Positions 34,461 to 44,142 of a stretch of 64,000 nt of DNA are shown here, piece after piece; position 1 is the first letter of the stretch; each line of letters starts with the position of its first letter. Under the pieces are notes generated by a model that was given only the letters and a program-made list of their open reading frames with translations, was not told where the DNA came from and did no database searches. Made by a program: the position numbers and the translations under genes. The DNA is from Chlorogloea purpurea SAG 13.99. Lineage in GTDB: Bacteria; Cyanobacteriota; Cyanobacteriia; Cyanobacteriales; Microcystaceae. Location of the stretch: NCBI GenBank assembly GCA_016903695.1, contig JADQBB010000001.1:124001-188000 (forward strand), given 5' to 3'.

Positions 34461-36604
34461 GTTTGCCTGTAAACGCCTCTCAACCGTTGCCAAGTGCTTC
34501 TACACAAAAGCCATATAGAGTGTAACTCTCCTGGAGTCTGTTTGTTTTCCCATTGCCCGTGACGACAGAATATCATCTCTATTAGTTGTCTCCGCCAGGC
34601 AATGGTTAAATCCACCCATCTAACCCTCATCTCATAACCCTCGTTTTTTTTCTGACATTTGACTATTTGCCCTCGAACTTTCAATCCCGTTTCTAAAAAC
34701 TCGATCGTAATATTCTCTTGAAAATCAATATTACTCCCCAATTGAATCACTCCTTGCATTTCCGATAATTGCCTCGCCCTGCCCTCGTAACACCCATTAA
34801 TTCTCACTGCATAATCCACGGGGAAAACATCGTCATAACTGGATTGGGGCGCATCGAATAATATACTTAATCCGATGCCCAAAAATATCAGATTATAAAC
34901 GCCCCAAAGTAATCCTAGATTCAAACTTCCCCAATTCAAAAAGCAGTTAACTGCTGTGATGAGGGCGAAAATTATTAACGGTATCGCTAAATGCCAGTGA
35001 TACACGAATCGGGTTTTGAAAATACCTTTAGGCGTGACTCTAAAACCTTCGCTGAACGGATTTAGAAGAATTTTCACCACCGTTAGGGAGTTAATAAAGC
35101 AGAGGATTATGGTGTAGACTTCCGAGAAGATTACCGATCGCGAGCGAAAGTTAACCCAATTAAAACACACTAGATGACCTACATACAGGGGCAACCAAAT
35201 ATAAATTATCTCTCCCGTGGTGATTCGGAAGGGAACTATATTAAAACAGAAGTATATCAGGGGTAGTAACAGGTAAAAAACTCTGGGGAAAGATTCAAAC
35301 CAGGTTAGATAACCGTGTAAATGAGTCAGGCGCTGGCGAAAGGTTAAACCTTTAATCGTTAGAGGATTCACATCTAGGAATAACCCCTGTAATGTGCCCC
35401 TCGCCCATCTCAATCGTTGATTAATATAAGCGGGGATGGTTTCCGACAGTAGCCCTGCGCTCAATTTCTCATTAAGATAGATTACCTCGTATCCCGCGGC
35501 GCAGAGTTTAACGCTGGTGAAGTAATCTTCGCTGATGGATTCGGTGACGAAATAATGGACTTCTTCTAAATGTTTCCGCCTCGCTACAAAGGATGTGCCA
35601 GCGCAGATAGTACCGCCGATGCCATCTTTAATGGGTTGGGCGAAGCGATGGAAACTTTCTTCTTCGGGCGTTATCAATCCGCCTAATTTTAAATTCCTAC
35701 TGATGGCATCGGTGTTATAAAAACCTTGATTGGTTTGCACCAGGGCTATACGAGGATTTTGGAAAAAACCCACGACTCTCTCTAAAAAATCGATACTGGG
35801 TATAAAGTCGGCATCGAATACGGTGACTAATTCCCCTTCTGTTTGTTTCAAGGCGTTGTTTAGATTGCCCGCTTTGGCATATTTATTATCCCGGCGGGCG
35901 ATGTATTCACAGCCTAACTCCAAGGCGAGGTTTTTAATTTCTTCTCTATCGGTGTCGTCTAAAATATATACCCGTTTATAGGGGTAATCCATCCGCTGAC
36001 AACCCACAACACTTCTTCTCAAGATAAATGGGGCTTCGTTATAAGTGGGGATTAATATGTCTACAGTGGGCAAGTATTGTTTATCAATCACGGCTTGGCT
36101 GTAATGATTGGCTTCTAGGTGACGATTTTTTAGTGTGAATATTAATAAAAGTTGGAAGATGCTGATACTGATGCCGATCGTTTCCATCCCCAAGAGAACT
36201 ATACTAAAGATGCTATTGATGGGATTGTCTAAATTCAGGGTGAATAGAATTCGCCAGATCAAGTAGCGTAGGGAGAGAAATATCAGGAAAGACGGCACGA
36301 TAATCCTCGCCGGGCCGCGGGGAGAAGGGACTAGTTTAGTAAATATCGCACCCATTATAAAAACTACCCCTGCCGGAATGAATAAAAAATCAGGATTAAC
36401 CGAGGATGGTAAGCTAATTTTCAAGGGTAAATAATCTAATAATTTTTGAGCTTGGTAGTAAAAATTACAAGATATTTCTGAGAATGTTAATTTTAACCCG
36501 ATCGCACTGCTTAACCCGATTATTCCTAATCCAAAAATTAACCAAAATGAATTATTATAGAGAAATCTTTGGCTTAATTTCACCACAGGTTTTAAACTTT
36601 GCAT
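34436..36604 (-). CDS. cellulose-synthase-like GT2 glycosyltransferase with PilZ-like tail
   Basis: 722 residues. N-terminal membrane spans (about 19-35, 72-88, 100-160), a GT2 catalytic domain (about 178-420), then four or five more spans. Catalytic motifs are DD in YILDDTDR, DAD in FDADFIPS, SED in ESISEDYFT (the usual TED) and QRLRW in INQRLRWARG. A PilZ-like domain covers about 615-690, but its RxxxR and (D/N)xSxxG motifs are poor, so c-di-GMP control is doubtful. No bcsB or cellulase gene adjoins it. Its last 25 bases overlap the radical SAM gene. Confidence 0.85.
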   Translation of the reverse strand: MQSLKPVVKLSQRFLYNNSFWLIFGLGIIGLSSAIGLKLTFSEISCNFYYQAQKLLDYLPLKISLPSSVNPDFLFIPAGVVFIMGAIFTKLVPSPRGPARIIVPSFLIFLSLRYLIWRILFTLNLDNPINSIFSIVLLGMETIGISISIFQLLLIFTLKNRHLEANHYSQAVIDKQYLPTVDILIPTYNEAPFILRRSVVGCQRMDYPYKRVYILDDTDREEIKNLALELGCEYIARRDNKYAKAGNLNNALKQTEGELVTVFDADFIPSIDFLERVVGFFQNPRIALVQTNQGFYNTDAISRNLKLGGLITPEEESFHRFAQPIKDGIGGTICAGTSFVARRKHLEEVHYFVTESISEDYFTSVKLCAAGYEVIYLNEKLSAGLLSETIPAYINQRLRWARGTLQGLFLDVNPLTIKGLTFRQRLTHLHGYLTWFESFPRVFYLLLPLIYFCFNIVPFRITTGEIIYIWLPLYVGHLVCFNWVNFRSRSVIFSEVYTIILCFINSLTVVKILLNPFSEGFRVTPKGIFKTRFVYHWHLAIPLIIFALITAVNCFLNWGSLNLGLLWGVYNLIFLGIGLSILFDAPQSSYDDVFPVDYAVRINGCYEGRARQLSEMQGVIQLGSNIDFQENITIEFLETGLKVRGQIVKCQKKNEGYEMRVRWVDLTIAWRRQLIEMIFCRHGQWENKQTPGELHSIWLLCRSTWQRLRGVYRQTHLALLKR

Positions 36605-36674
36605 AGCAATTTATATAAAATAAGCATATAGATACTTTTAATATTCTATATCTTTTAATAAAAATTTACCTGTT

Positions 36675-38435
36675 CTATTTTTTCCTAATGATTTGAGTCC
36701 CGGCTATGAAATCGTGTAGCGCTCGTTTCTTTTTATTCCAACCGGCTATCATGAAGCCTAAATATAGGGGAACAGCAGAAAAAAGCTTGAGAAAATAACG
36801 TCTATTAGCTGTGGCTAACGATATTCTCCTACCCTTTATATCGCTAACTTTTAAATCGAATAGTAATTTCCCTAGAGTTCCTTTACATAGGGTTTCCAAG
36901 AGCGTAGAATAGGCCCATTTGATCAAAATTCCCACTAATAAACCGGCCACTAAACCCGCTAATTGATCTCGCGTGAAATAATTAAAATCCGGTAGGGGAT
37001 GCCAGTAAATAACAGCCCCGGCTATGGCTAAAAAAAAGCCGATCGTAGTCGTGCCTAACGCTCCCAAGGCCGTACCATAATAGATGAAGTACTCTTTACC
37101 CACGCCCAAATCGAGAGCCAGTCGGGCTAGAATATCGCTAAATTGCAACTTATATCCTAAATAGCCACCTAGAGAAGCCCCGGCTATGAGCAGAATTAAA
37201 CTATCGAACAGTGCAGCTTTGAACCTCACCCAAAAACCGGCGTAATGAACGGTATCTGAAGACGACTGTTGATTCTGCAGAGGCTGATGTACCGGGGGCG
37301 GTGATTGTTGAGGTAAAGATTGAGTGGGAGATGTCACTAAATTGAGCGGTTGTTTCTTTCCCCCCTTTCGAGGGGGTGATGTTTTCCTTTTTAGATTTTC
37401 TAAGGTTTCAATAACGTCGGTGATTTTCGGGTCTGATTGGTAGTTGGGAGAACTAGTTAAGTTTTTACTAATTTTATTCAACTCTTCTATAAAAGTCTTG
37501 TAGCTATTTTCGTCATTCCCTTGGCTTAAATTCAAAACATAATTAAGATTGTAGGGATCTTTTCTAATAGCTTCTATTCTCTTCATAATGACATCCGTAT
37601 TTTTCGGTCTGTCCATAACCCTATCCGCCATTAATTGATCTAGGAAATTAGCAAATGGTTCAGCTATTTGCGGCGCATAAGGTCGCCAATTAAAAAGGTT
37701 ATTCTGAAAGTCATAAATATCGGAATCGCTGGGTTCTTTTCCCGTTAGTAAAAACACGAAAGTTCTACCGAGAGCATAAAAATCTGATTGCGGGCTGGAA
37801 TGTCCCGTGGATTGTTCCGGTGGTGCGTATCCGGGGGTATAGATACTGGTATTCTGCCCCCCCACTAAAACTGTACCTGTAACCTGACGGGCGGCCCCGA
37901 AATCGATCAGAACTAATTGTCCGTCGGGTCGCAAGATAATATTAGATGGCTTTATATCCCGATGATAAAAGTTATGTTCGTGGACGGCATGGAGAATACT
38001 AGCTAGTTGTGCCAACCAATTTAGCGCTAAAGCCTGGGTCATGGGTTGAGAATGTTTACCCCGATATTCTTCTAAATCTTCTCCCTCGATTTTTTCCATC
38101 ACCAAACAATGTAAAGGTGTCTGTCCTTCTCTGGTGTGATAGATGAAATATTTTTCCCCCTTGGGGATACCAGGATGATTTAACTGTTGTAAAAGTTGGG
38201 CTTCCTGTTGGAATAATTCGATCGCTTTCCCACTAGGATTAGTCAAAACTTTGAGAACTTTGGCCGCGCCCCCATCTGTCGTCTCATAAGTATTACCGAA
38301 GCCGCCCTTACCGCTGAGTAATCGCACGACTCGATACTCTCCAACGAGAATAAGGTCAGACCCGCAACATTGACAGAATCGGTTATTATTGGGATTCTGA
38401 GGGTTTGAGCAGCCGGGATTAATACACAAGCTCAT
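36675..38435 (-). CDS. zinc-ribbon Ser/Thr protein kinase with C-terminal RDD membrane domain
   Basis: 586 residues from the ATG at 38435; a TTG seven codons earlier is possible. The N-terminus has the four-Cys element of cyanobacterial kinases (CINPGC, then CQCCG). The kinase domain has the glycine loop LLSGKGGFGNTY, a Lys in AAKVLKVL, catalytic HRDIKPSNI and DFGAAR. A linker rich in Pro/Gln leads to an RDD-type domain with about four membrane spans (FWVRFKAALFDSLILLIAG to HDFIAGTQIIRKK). It is probably membrane-tethered; substrates unknown. It stands alone, divergent from folK. Confidence 0.9.
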   Translation of the reverse strand: MSLCINPGCSNPQNPNNNRFCQCCGSDLILVGEYRVVRLLSGKGGFGNTYETTDGGAAKVLKVLTNPSGKAIELFQQEAQLLQQLNHPGIPKGEKYFIYHTREGQTPLHCLVMEKIEGEDLEEYRGKHSQPMTQALALNWLAQLASILHAVHEHNFYHRDIKPSNIILRPDGQLVLIDFGAARQVTGTVLVGGQNTSIYTPGYAPPEQSTGHSSPQSDFYALGRTFVFLLTGKEPSDSDIYDFQNNLFNWRPYAPQIAEPFANFLDQLMADRVMDRPKNTDVIMKRIEAIRKDPYNLNYVLNLSQGNDENSYKTFIEELNKISKNLTSSPNYQSDPKITDVIETLENLKRKTSPPRKGGKKQPLNLVTSPTQSLPQQSPPPVHQPLQNQQSSSDTVHYAGFWVRFKAALFDSLILLIAGASLGGYLGYKLQFSDILARLALDLGVGKEYFIYYGTALGALGTTTIGFFLAIAGAVIYWHPLPDFNYFTRDQLAGLVAGLLVGILIKWAYSTLLETLCKGTLGKLLFDLKVSDIKGRRISLATANRRYFLKLFSAVPLYLGFMIAGWNKKKRALHDFIAGTQIIRKK

Positions 38436-38512
38436 AAAGGTGGTTGATTGTAACAATCATGGTAACGAGCAGGCTCTTAGAAAGATTATAGCTTTATCTA
38501 TCGGAGGATCGA

Positions 38513-38977
38513 TTGTTAGGGGAACAGGTGAAAGTTGCGATCGCACTCGGTAGTAACCTGGGCGATTCGGAGGCTATATTAAATGAGACGATCGCTCAAT
38601 TAGATCGCACCGAAGGGATCGAAGTGGTCAGTCATTCCTCTTGGTATGATACCGCACCGATCGGCCCTCCTCAACCGAACTATCTTAATGGCTGCGCTAT
38701 TTTAGGAGTTACTCTCTCGCCGGCCGAGTTACTGCGAACTTTACTAGAAGTAGAGAAGCAATTCGGGAGAATCCGTAACATCCGTTGGGGCCCTAGAACC
38801 CTAGACTTGGATATAATTTTTTATGATAACTTGATCCTGCAAACTCCTACCTTAGAAATTCCCCATCCTCGTTTCCGGGAAAGAAGTTTCGTCCTAATTC
38901 CTTTAGCAGAAATAGCCCCCGATTGGATCGACCCTGTGACGGGAAAACAGGTATCTCAATTAGTGGTTAGTGGTTAG
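38513..38977 (+). CDS. folK: 2-amino-4-hydroxy-6-hydroxymethyldihydropteridine pyrophosphokinase
   Basis: 154 residues. HPPK passes pyrophosphate from ATP to the pterin in folate synthesis. Conserved parts are VAIALGSNLGDSEAIL, SSWYDTAPIGPPQPNYLNG and the ATP/Mg loop RWGPRTLDLDIIFYD with IPHPRFRERSFVL. The start is TTG at 38513, backed by GGAGG at 38503-38507; GTG at 38528, also after a G-rich stretch, is the alternative. A HIP1 octamer overlaps the early codons. Confidence 0.95.
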   Translation: MLGEQVKVAIALGSNLGDSEAILNETIAQLDRTEGIEVVSHSSWYDTAPIGPPQPNYLNGCAILGVTLSPAELLRTLLEVEKQFGRIRNIRWGPRTLDLDIIFYDNLILQTPTLEIPHPRFRERSFVLIPLAEIAPDWIDPVTGKQVSQLVVSG

Positions 38978-39117
38978 TCACCGGTTTTTCAAAAAGTTTC
39001 GCATTTTTTAAAAAGCTAAATAAGCTTTGTGCCGAGATTTAAAGAATATTTAAACCATCGAAAACAGCTAAATCAAGTTATAACTAAATTAGATCGATTT
39101 AAACTTTTTAACCCGTC

Positions 39118-39768
39118 ATGAATAAGTCTGAAAAGGACAAACTTAGTGTAATCTCCCCGGCGATTGAATTAAAAGATATAAAAATAGAAAAGCCTTTACG
39201 ATTAGGGGTGATGGCTTCGGGTAGCGGTACGAATATGGAGACGTTAGCGTCAGCGATCGAGTCTGGCAGTCTCAACGCCGTCATCCGGGTCGTCATCTAT
39301 AATAACCCCGATGCTAAAGTAGCGCAACGGGCCGAGAAATGGGGTATACCCGCCGTCTTATTAGATCATCGTCAGATTAAAGGGCGAGAAGCATTAGATC
39401 GGGCGATCGTGGAAATTTTGCGAAAAGAAGGGGTAGACTGGGTGATCATGGCCGGTTGGATGCGGATTGTTACCCCCGTATTACTCCAAGCTTACGCCGA
39501 TCGAGTGATCAATATTCACCCCAGTTTGCTACCGAGTTTCAAAGGTATCCGCGCCGTCGAACAAGCCTTAGAAGCGGGAGTTAAAATAACGGGTTGTACG
39601 GTACACATAGCCCGTCAGGAAGTGGATAGCGGCCCCATATTGATGCAGGCTGCCGTACCCATACTCGATGATGATACTCCAGAGACTTTGCACGAGCGTA
39701 TTCAAGTACAGGAACATAGAATTTTTCCCTTGGCGATCGCACTCGCTGCGCGCAAATTCGGCGTTTAA
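39118..39768 (+). CDS. purN: phosphoribosylglycinamide formyltransferase
   Basis: 216 residues. PurN formylates GAR with 10-formyl-tetrahydrofolate in purine synthesis. The substrate loop is [13 protein letters not shown], the catalytic Asn-His lie in [15 protein letters not shown] and the catalytic Asp in [15 protein letters not shown]. About 25 extra residues precede the usual start. It is 140 bases after folK in the same direction and overlaps dnaJ tail to tail by four bases. Purine genes purS and purQ lie 3.4 kb on. Confidence 0.95.
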   Translation: MNKSEKDKLSVISPAIELKDIKIEKPLRLGVMASGSGTNMETLASAIESGSLNAVIRVVIYNNPDAKVAQRAEKWGIPAVLLDHRQIKGREALDRAIVEILRKEGVDWVIMAGWMRIVTPVLLQAYADRVINIHPSLLPSFKGIRAVEQALEAGVKITGCTVHIARQEVDSGPILMQAAVPILDDDTPETLHERIQVQEHRIFPLAIALAARKFGV

Positions 39769-40787
39769 AGTTGTATCCCTGGCAGATCACGACGCGGCTC
39801 ATAGGTACGGAGGGAACGAATTTTCTCGTACAATTCCCGTTCATCTGGAGTAATATCTTTAGGAGTATCGATGAGGATTCTCACGATCTGGTCGGTGCGA
39901 GCGCCTTTACCATCTCTCCAGCCCTTTCCCCTAAGGCGTAAGGATTGCCCGGAACGAATACCAGGCGGCACTTTCATCATTACCAGACCATCCGGGGTGG
40001 GAACCTCTATAGACACCCCCAGTACCGCCTCATCGGGCGTGATAGGCACTTCGCACACCAGATTATCGCCATCGAATTCAAAGAAGGAATGAGGCTCAAG
40101 TTCCACGATAAGATATAAATCACCCCTGAGTCCGTTGTAAGAACCCGTTTGACCCTTGCCCCGCACTCGCAGACGATTACCCGGTTTCGTACCGGCGGGG
40201 ATTTTAATATCGATGGTTTCGTTGCCCAGAGACACTCGTTTCTGCACCCCCCGGAAAGCTTCCCCGAAGGAGAGGCGAATAGTCGCTTCTCTATCTAATT
40301 GTTGGGGTTGTTGCGCTCTCGTACCGGCGAAATCACTGAAGTTACTGAAATCGTTAAAACCCGTCGTACCGGCCCCTGGATTACCGTAGGGATAACTTTG
40401 ACGACTACTGCCGCCGGGCGCTGTGGTAAAACGCCCCAGTAACTCGTTGATGAACTCATCAAAGGTATTGTATTGATCGAAATCAAAATTGGCACCGCTA
40501 ACATCGACTCTAGGGCCGCCTCCCCCTCTCGGCCAGCCGCCCCCCTGGCCTGCTTGTTGCCAGTATTGCCCGAATCGGTCGTATTTTTGACGTTTTTCTT
40601 GGTCGGATAACACCTCATAGGCTTCGCTGATTTCTTTAAATTTTTCTTCGGCGGCTTTATCACCTGGGTTTCTATCGGGGTGATACTTGACGGCTAATTT
40701 ACGAAATGCTTTCTTGATCTCGTCCGCGCTCGCTGTTTTGTTGACTCCCAAGACACTGTAATAATCTTTAAAATCAGTAGACGGCAT
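39765..40787 (-). CDS. DnaJ-type cochaperone without zinc finger (CbpA-like)
   Basis: 340 residues. The J domain covers about 5-75 with HPD in [11 protein letters not shown] Gly/Phe/Gln-rich linker runs to about 160, followed by two DnaJ C-terminal beta domains ([40 protein letters not shown]). The zinc-finger CxxCxGxG repeats are absent, so it is a type II J protein that stimulates DnaK. Start context: GGAG lies upstream of the ATG. The 173-base gap upstream of it, toward the toxin gene, holds no supportable gene. Confidence 0.92.
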   Translation of the reverse strand: MPSTDFKDYYSVLGVNKTASADEIKKAFRKLAVKYHPDRNPGDKAAEEKFKEISEAYEVLSDQEKRQKYDRFGQYWQQAGQGGGWPRGGGGPRVDVSGANFDFDQYNTFDEFINELLGRFTTAPGGSSRQSYPYGNPGAGTTGFNDFSNFSDFAGTRAQQPQQLDREATIRLSFGEAFRGVQKRVSLGNETIDIKIPAGTKPGNRLRVRGKGQTGSYNGLRGDLYLIVELEPHSFFEFDGDNLVCEVPITPDEAVLGVSIEVPTPDGLVMMKVPPGIRSGQSLRLRGKGWRDGKGARTDQIVRILIDTPKDITPDERELYEKIRSLRTYEPRRDLPGIQL

Positions 40788-40960
40788 CGATCGTTACTCT
40801 CCTTAATAGTTATTTTATGGCGAATATTTATATCTTTAGCTCTAGACTAGCTTAATTTAACCCGAGAGCGATGGCAAAAAAACCGACCATAAATCAACCT
40901 TGGACGAATAGGGCGGAGTTCTTGGGGCAACTTACCTGACTTGGATGCCTGAATAATTAG

Positions 40961-41347
40961 TTACCAAAGTATGGTGATGGGGTAATATTCAAATGCACGG
41001 TCTCCAGTCACGACAGGTATTTGTTCCCCCAAGCTCTGGGCAATGATAAGCCTATCAAAAGGATCTTTATGATGGAAAGGCAGCGTGGCTAACTCGTCTA
41101 AATGCTCGGCTTGGATTTCAAGCAGCTCGATCGCGTTTCCACGGATTTGATTTTCAATCAACTCGGTAAATGTCATTCCCAGTTCTAGTTTGCCGATACT
41201 AACCTTAATACACATTTCCCAGAGACTCGCAACACTCAAAAACCTCTGGTTTCTCTCATCTTCTATTAAATTTCTCCCCACTACACTTAGATTTAGATTT
41301 CCTTGAATAAACCAGAGAAATGTGTGCGTATCGAGCAGCAGCTTCAT
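40961..41347 (-). CDS. vapC: PIN-domain toxin (VapC family)
   Basis: 128 residues. Acidic PIN residues are seen in MKLLLDTHTFLWF (Asp6), SLWEMCIKVSIGKL (Glu), KDPFDRLIIAQS and VTGDRAFEYY. PIN toxins are Mg-dependent ribonucleases acting on tRNA or rRNA. Its ATG overlaps the antitoxin stop by four bases, the usual arrangement. Confidence 0.9.
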   Translation of the reverse strand: MKLLLDTHTFLWFIQGNLNLSVVGRNLIEDERNQRFLSVASLWEMCIKVSIGKLELGMTFTELIENQIRGNAIELLEIQAEHLDELATLPFHHKDPFDRLIIAQSLGEQIPVVTGDRAFEYYPITILW

Positions 41348-41571
41348 GAAGAGTATTCCTCGAAGTCGTCCAATGGCTCATCAAAATCATCGGACATTAT
41401 CACTAAACCCTTAGCGCTACCAAATTTAGGAATCGCTTCTACTGCGCCAACCCGTACAATTTTGAAGGCTGTTCCATCGCTACGAGTGATGATTACTTCT
41501 TCTCCACCGGCGACTGCTTCAATTAGCTTGACTAGTTGAGTATCAGTTTCTTTCAAGTTAATTAGCTGCAT
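41344..41571 (-). CDS. Phd/YefM-like antitoxin
   Basis: 75 residues: a small N-terminal DNA-binding fold of Phd type (MQLINLKETDTQLVKLIEAV, then GGEEVIITRSDGTAFKIVRV) and an acidic, disordered tail (MSDDFDEPLDDFEEY) expected to block the PIN toxin. First gene of the toxin-antitoxin pair, which it presumably represses. Confidence 0.85.
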   Translation of the reverse strand: MQLINLKETDTQLVKLIEAVAGGEEVIITRSDGTAFKIVRVGAVEAIPKFGSAKGLVIMSDDFDEPLDDFEEYSS

Positions 41572-41669
41572 TGCATATTCACCTACAAAAAACTTATGTA
41601 TTGATTATAGGTTTTTTATTCGTGGCAAAAATGTGTACTTGGACTTTCTCGCCGAACCTCTTTCAATTC

Positions 41670-42158
41670 TTAATTGATCTGGTTTCTCACCCCGCATAAA
41701 GCCGCGTAGGCAATCCCGATCGCATCCACTGCATCATTAACTGGCATTTTTGTCAATCCAAATAAATGCTTAACTACTTCGGCCACTTCTTTTTTATTGG
41801 CTTTACCATTACCGAGATGACTTTTCCAACTAGCTTGATGTAGGAAGATCGGGTCTTTAGCCCCGTCCCGACAACTCACCAGACTGATTATGCCCAGGGC
41901 CTGCATGACACCCCCGGCGGCTTTAATCTGCCGATCGAAAAAGGGCATTTCCACGGCGATACCATCGGGGGTGAATTCTTTAACGAGGGAGATCAGATCC
42001 GTCTCTATTTCCACGAGACGTTTAGCGGTAGATAATTGTTTGGGGGTGACGATCGTACCGTAATCCAATAGCAGGGGATTTGTCGAGCCGTTATCCTGTA
42101 ACACCGCCCATCCTAAGATCGCCAAGCCAGGGTCAATACCCAACCAAGTTTCCATCAT
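41670..42158 (-). CDS. ruvC: Holliday-junction resolvase RuvC
   Basis: 162 residues. RNase-H-fold resolvase that cuts Holliday junctions. Acidic catalytic residues fit: Asp in LGIDPGLAILGWAVL, Glu in GIAVEMPFFDRQIKAAG, and the Asp pair in PVNDAVDAIGIAYAAL. The overall length is normal. It starts 52 bases from the divergent mtnD gene and ends about 98 bases from the antitoxin start. Confidence 0.9.
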   Translation of the reverse strand: MMETWLGIDPGLAILGWAVLQDNGSTNPLLLDYGTIVTPKQLSTAKRLVEIETDLISLVKEFTPDGIAVEMPFFDRQIKAAGGVMQALGIISLVSCRDGAKDPIFLHQASWKSHLGNGKANKKEVAEVVKHLFGLTKMPVNDAVDAIGIAYAALCGVRNQIN

Positions 42159-42210
42159 TAATAGTTAAGATAATAAAGTAATCCTACATCATGGAGGGGA
42201 CTAGGGCTTA

Positions 42211-42765
42211 ATGGCGATCTTACGTTTAGAAGATGGAACTACAATTACCTCGAGTGAGGAAATCAGTCAGCGACTGGCTACCTTAAATGTAGGACTGAAA
42301 ACTTGGCCCGTGGGCGATAATCCCCGTATCCATCAATTACTGAATCGACCGGCTTTATCCGACGCGGAAAAAGAAGAAGTCTTAGGCGCGTTAGACGATT
42401 ATTTTGCCGATTTAAAACGGGAATCCGGTTATCAATCGAGGGACTTGATCGTGTTACACCCCGATATACCCAATCTTCATACTCTCTTGGCTAAGTTTGA
42501 ACGTTGCCACACTCACGCCGATGATGAAGTGAGATATATAGTCGACGGTGAGGGAGTATTCGGTTTCGTCTGCCCCGATGGTTCACAGATAGAATTAACG
42601 GTACAACCCCAAGAGTATATTAATGTACCCGCCAATTTAGAACATTGGTTCCATCTGACCGAAAGTAAGCGAGTGAAAGCAGTACGTTATTTCACTAATA
42701 CGGAAGGCTGGACTCCAGAGTATACGGAAACTCCTATTCGTTTTCCATCTTTGGTGTTGAGTTAG
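42211..42765 (+). CDS. mtnD: acireductone dioxygenase
   Basis: 184 residues, cupin fold. MtnD oxidises acireductone in methionine salvage. Metal ligands are seen in KFERCHTHADDEVRYIVDG (two His and Glu) and NLEHWFHLTESK (His). The bound metal, Fe or Ni, decides the product and cannot be read from sequence. Its final 32 bases overlap the fur-family gene on the other strand. No other salvage gene is adjacent. Confidence 0.94.
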   Translation: MAILRLEDGTTITSSEEISQRLATLNVGLKTWPVGDNPRIHQLLNRPALSDAEKEEVLGALDDYFADLKRESGYQSRDLIVLHPDIPNLHTLLAKFERCHTHADDEVRYIVDGEGVFGFVCPDGSQIELTVQPQEYINVPANLEHWFHLTESKRVKAVRYFTNTEGWTPEYTETPIRFPSLVLS

Positions 42766-43150
42766 ATTCGTCCGGTTGACATCGATCGCACAATCCGAAA
42801 AACTCTAGGGTGTGAAAGTACACTTTAAAACCGTGGGACTGTTCTAATTTATCTTCGAGATCGTGGACGGGACACTCGGTGAAAGCGATCGATTGACCGC
42901 AATGGATACAGGTGAGATGGTGCTGATCCTGTTGGATGAGACTGTACAGGGATTCCCCGCTCGATAAGGTTCTCACCTGTACCGAACCCTCTAACTTCAA
43001 AGCATCTAAGGCTCTATACACCGTGGCCAGTCCGAGATATTCCTGCCGTTGATATAATTCGGCGTACAATTCTTGAGCGGAAATGGCACGATTGAGACTT
43101 TTCAGCAGATGAAAAATTTTTTCTTGAGATCGGGTTCTTTGTGACTTCAT
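42734..43150 (-). CDS. zur: Fur-family metal regulator, probably Zur (FurB)
   Basis: 138 residues from the ATG at 43150; a GTG at 43171 is the alternative. The winged helix includes AISAQELYAELYQRQEYLGL and TVYRALDALKLEGSVQV. Structural Zn cysteines are CIHCG and CDRC. The dimer-domain segment KVYFHTLEFFGLCDRC resembles cyanobacterial FurB/Zur more than FurA or PerR. It likely represses zinc-uptake genes; none is in the window. It overlaps mtnD by 32 bases tail to tail and diverges from purS. Confidence 0.8.
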   Translation of the reverse strand: MKSQRTRSQEKIFHLLKSLNRAISAQELYAELYQRQEYLGLATVYRALDALKLEGSVQVRTLSSGESLYSLIQQDQHHLTCIHCGQSIAFTECPVHDLEDKLEQSHGFKVYFHTLEFFGLCDRCQPDESNSTPKMENE

Positions 43151-43189
43151 AATAGAGTGGGGATTCTTCACCTATATTTATTAAAACCT

Positions 43190-43459
43190 ATGTCTGAGCA
43201 ATATCACTGTTCTATCTATGTTACTCTCCGCCCCTCGGTTCTCGACCCGGCGGGCACTGCTGTGCAATCGGGTCTGAAACAGCTAGGATATGAGGGGATA
43301 GAGGGGATACGCATCGGTAAGTATATTCAATTGGTTCTGTCCGCTAATGATGAAACTCAGGCCAGAGAGAAATTAGATAAAATCTGCGACCAACTTCTGG
43401 CTAATCCCGTGATCGAGAATTATCGTTTTGATGTCACCCCCGTGCAGGTAGTAAGATGA
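43190..43459 (+). CDS. purS: phosphoribosylformylglycinamidine synthase, PurS subunit
   Basis: 89 residues from the ATG at 43190 (MSEQYHCSIYVTLRPSVLDP). A small dimeric bridge between PurL and PurQ in the FGAM synthase complex; TAVQSGLKQLGYEGIEGIRI is the family hallmark. The stop overlaps the purQ ATG by four bases (ATGA), so the two are translationally coupled. Confidence 0.95.
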   Translation: MSEQYHCSIYVTLRPSVLDPAGTAVQSGLKQLGYEGIEGIRIGKYIQLVLSANDETQAREKLDKICDQLLANPVIENYRFDVTPVQVVR

Positions 43460-44142
43460 AATTTGGTGTAGTGGTTTTTCCAGGTTCAAATTGCGATCGA
43501 GATGTGGAAACGGTTACGAAGGGCATCTTCGGTCAGCCCACGCGCATGATCTGGCACGGCGATACGGACATCGATGATATTGATGTGATGGTCATCCCCG
43601 GCGGCTTCAGTTACGGCGATTATTTAAGGTGTGGTGCGATCGCTCAATTCTCCCCGGTAATGGCTAGTATTAAAGCCCACGCCGAGAAAGGTAAGTATGT
43701 ATTAGGTATCTGTAACGGGTTTCAGGTGTTGACGGAAGCGGGTTTATTACCTGGGGCGTTAATTAGAAATAGGGACTTGCATTTTATCTGCGATCGAGTA
43801 CCTTTGAAGATAGAGAATAAAGATCTACCTTGGACGAAACAATACGAATCTCAAGATGTGATCACTCTGCCGATCGCTCACGGAGAAGGGCGTTATTACG
43901 CCGATGAAGATACTTTAAAATCTTTAACTCATAACGGACAGATTCTCTTCCGTTACGCTTCACCTGACGGGGAGATAGGGGAAGCGTACAACCCTAACGG
44001 TTCGATCGAGAACATAGCGGGAATCGTTAATCGGCAGGGCAATATATTGGGTATGATGCCCCATCCTGAAAGAGCTTGCGATCCTTTATTGAAAGCTACT
44101 GACGGTACTTATTTATTTAAAGGTTTGTTGAGTTCAGGGTGA
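43456..44142 (+). CDS. purQ: phosphoribosylformylglycinamidine synthase, PurQ subunit
   Basis: 228 residues. Class I glutaminase giving ammonia to PurL. Start FGVVVFPGSNCDRDVE, nucleophile in VLGICNGFQVLTEAG, and His/Glu in MMPHPERACDPLL. Length is normal. A HIP1 site lies at 43636-43643. purL is not in the window. The last nine bases overlap the leftward coiled-coil gene. Confidence 0.96.
   Translation: MKFGVVVFPGSNCDRDVETVTKGIFGQPTRMIWHGDTDIDDIDVMVIPGGFSYGDYLRCGAIAQFSPVMASIKAHAEKGKYVLGICNGFQVLTEAGLLPGALIRNRDLHFICDRVPLKIENKDLPWTKQYESQDVITLPIAHGEGRYYADEDTLKSLTHNGQILFRYASPDGEIGEAYNPNGSIENIAGIVNRQGNILGMMPHPERACDPLLKATDGTYLFKGLLSSG

Noticed and set aside
40871-40939. Short frame (22 codons) between dnaJ and vapC
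   Set aside because: No family resemblance and no ribosome site; too short to support.
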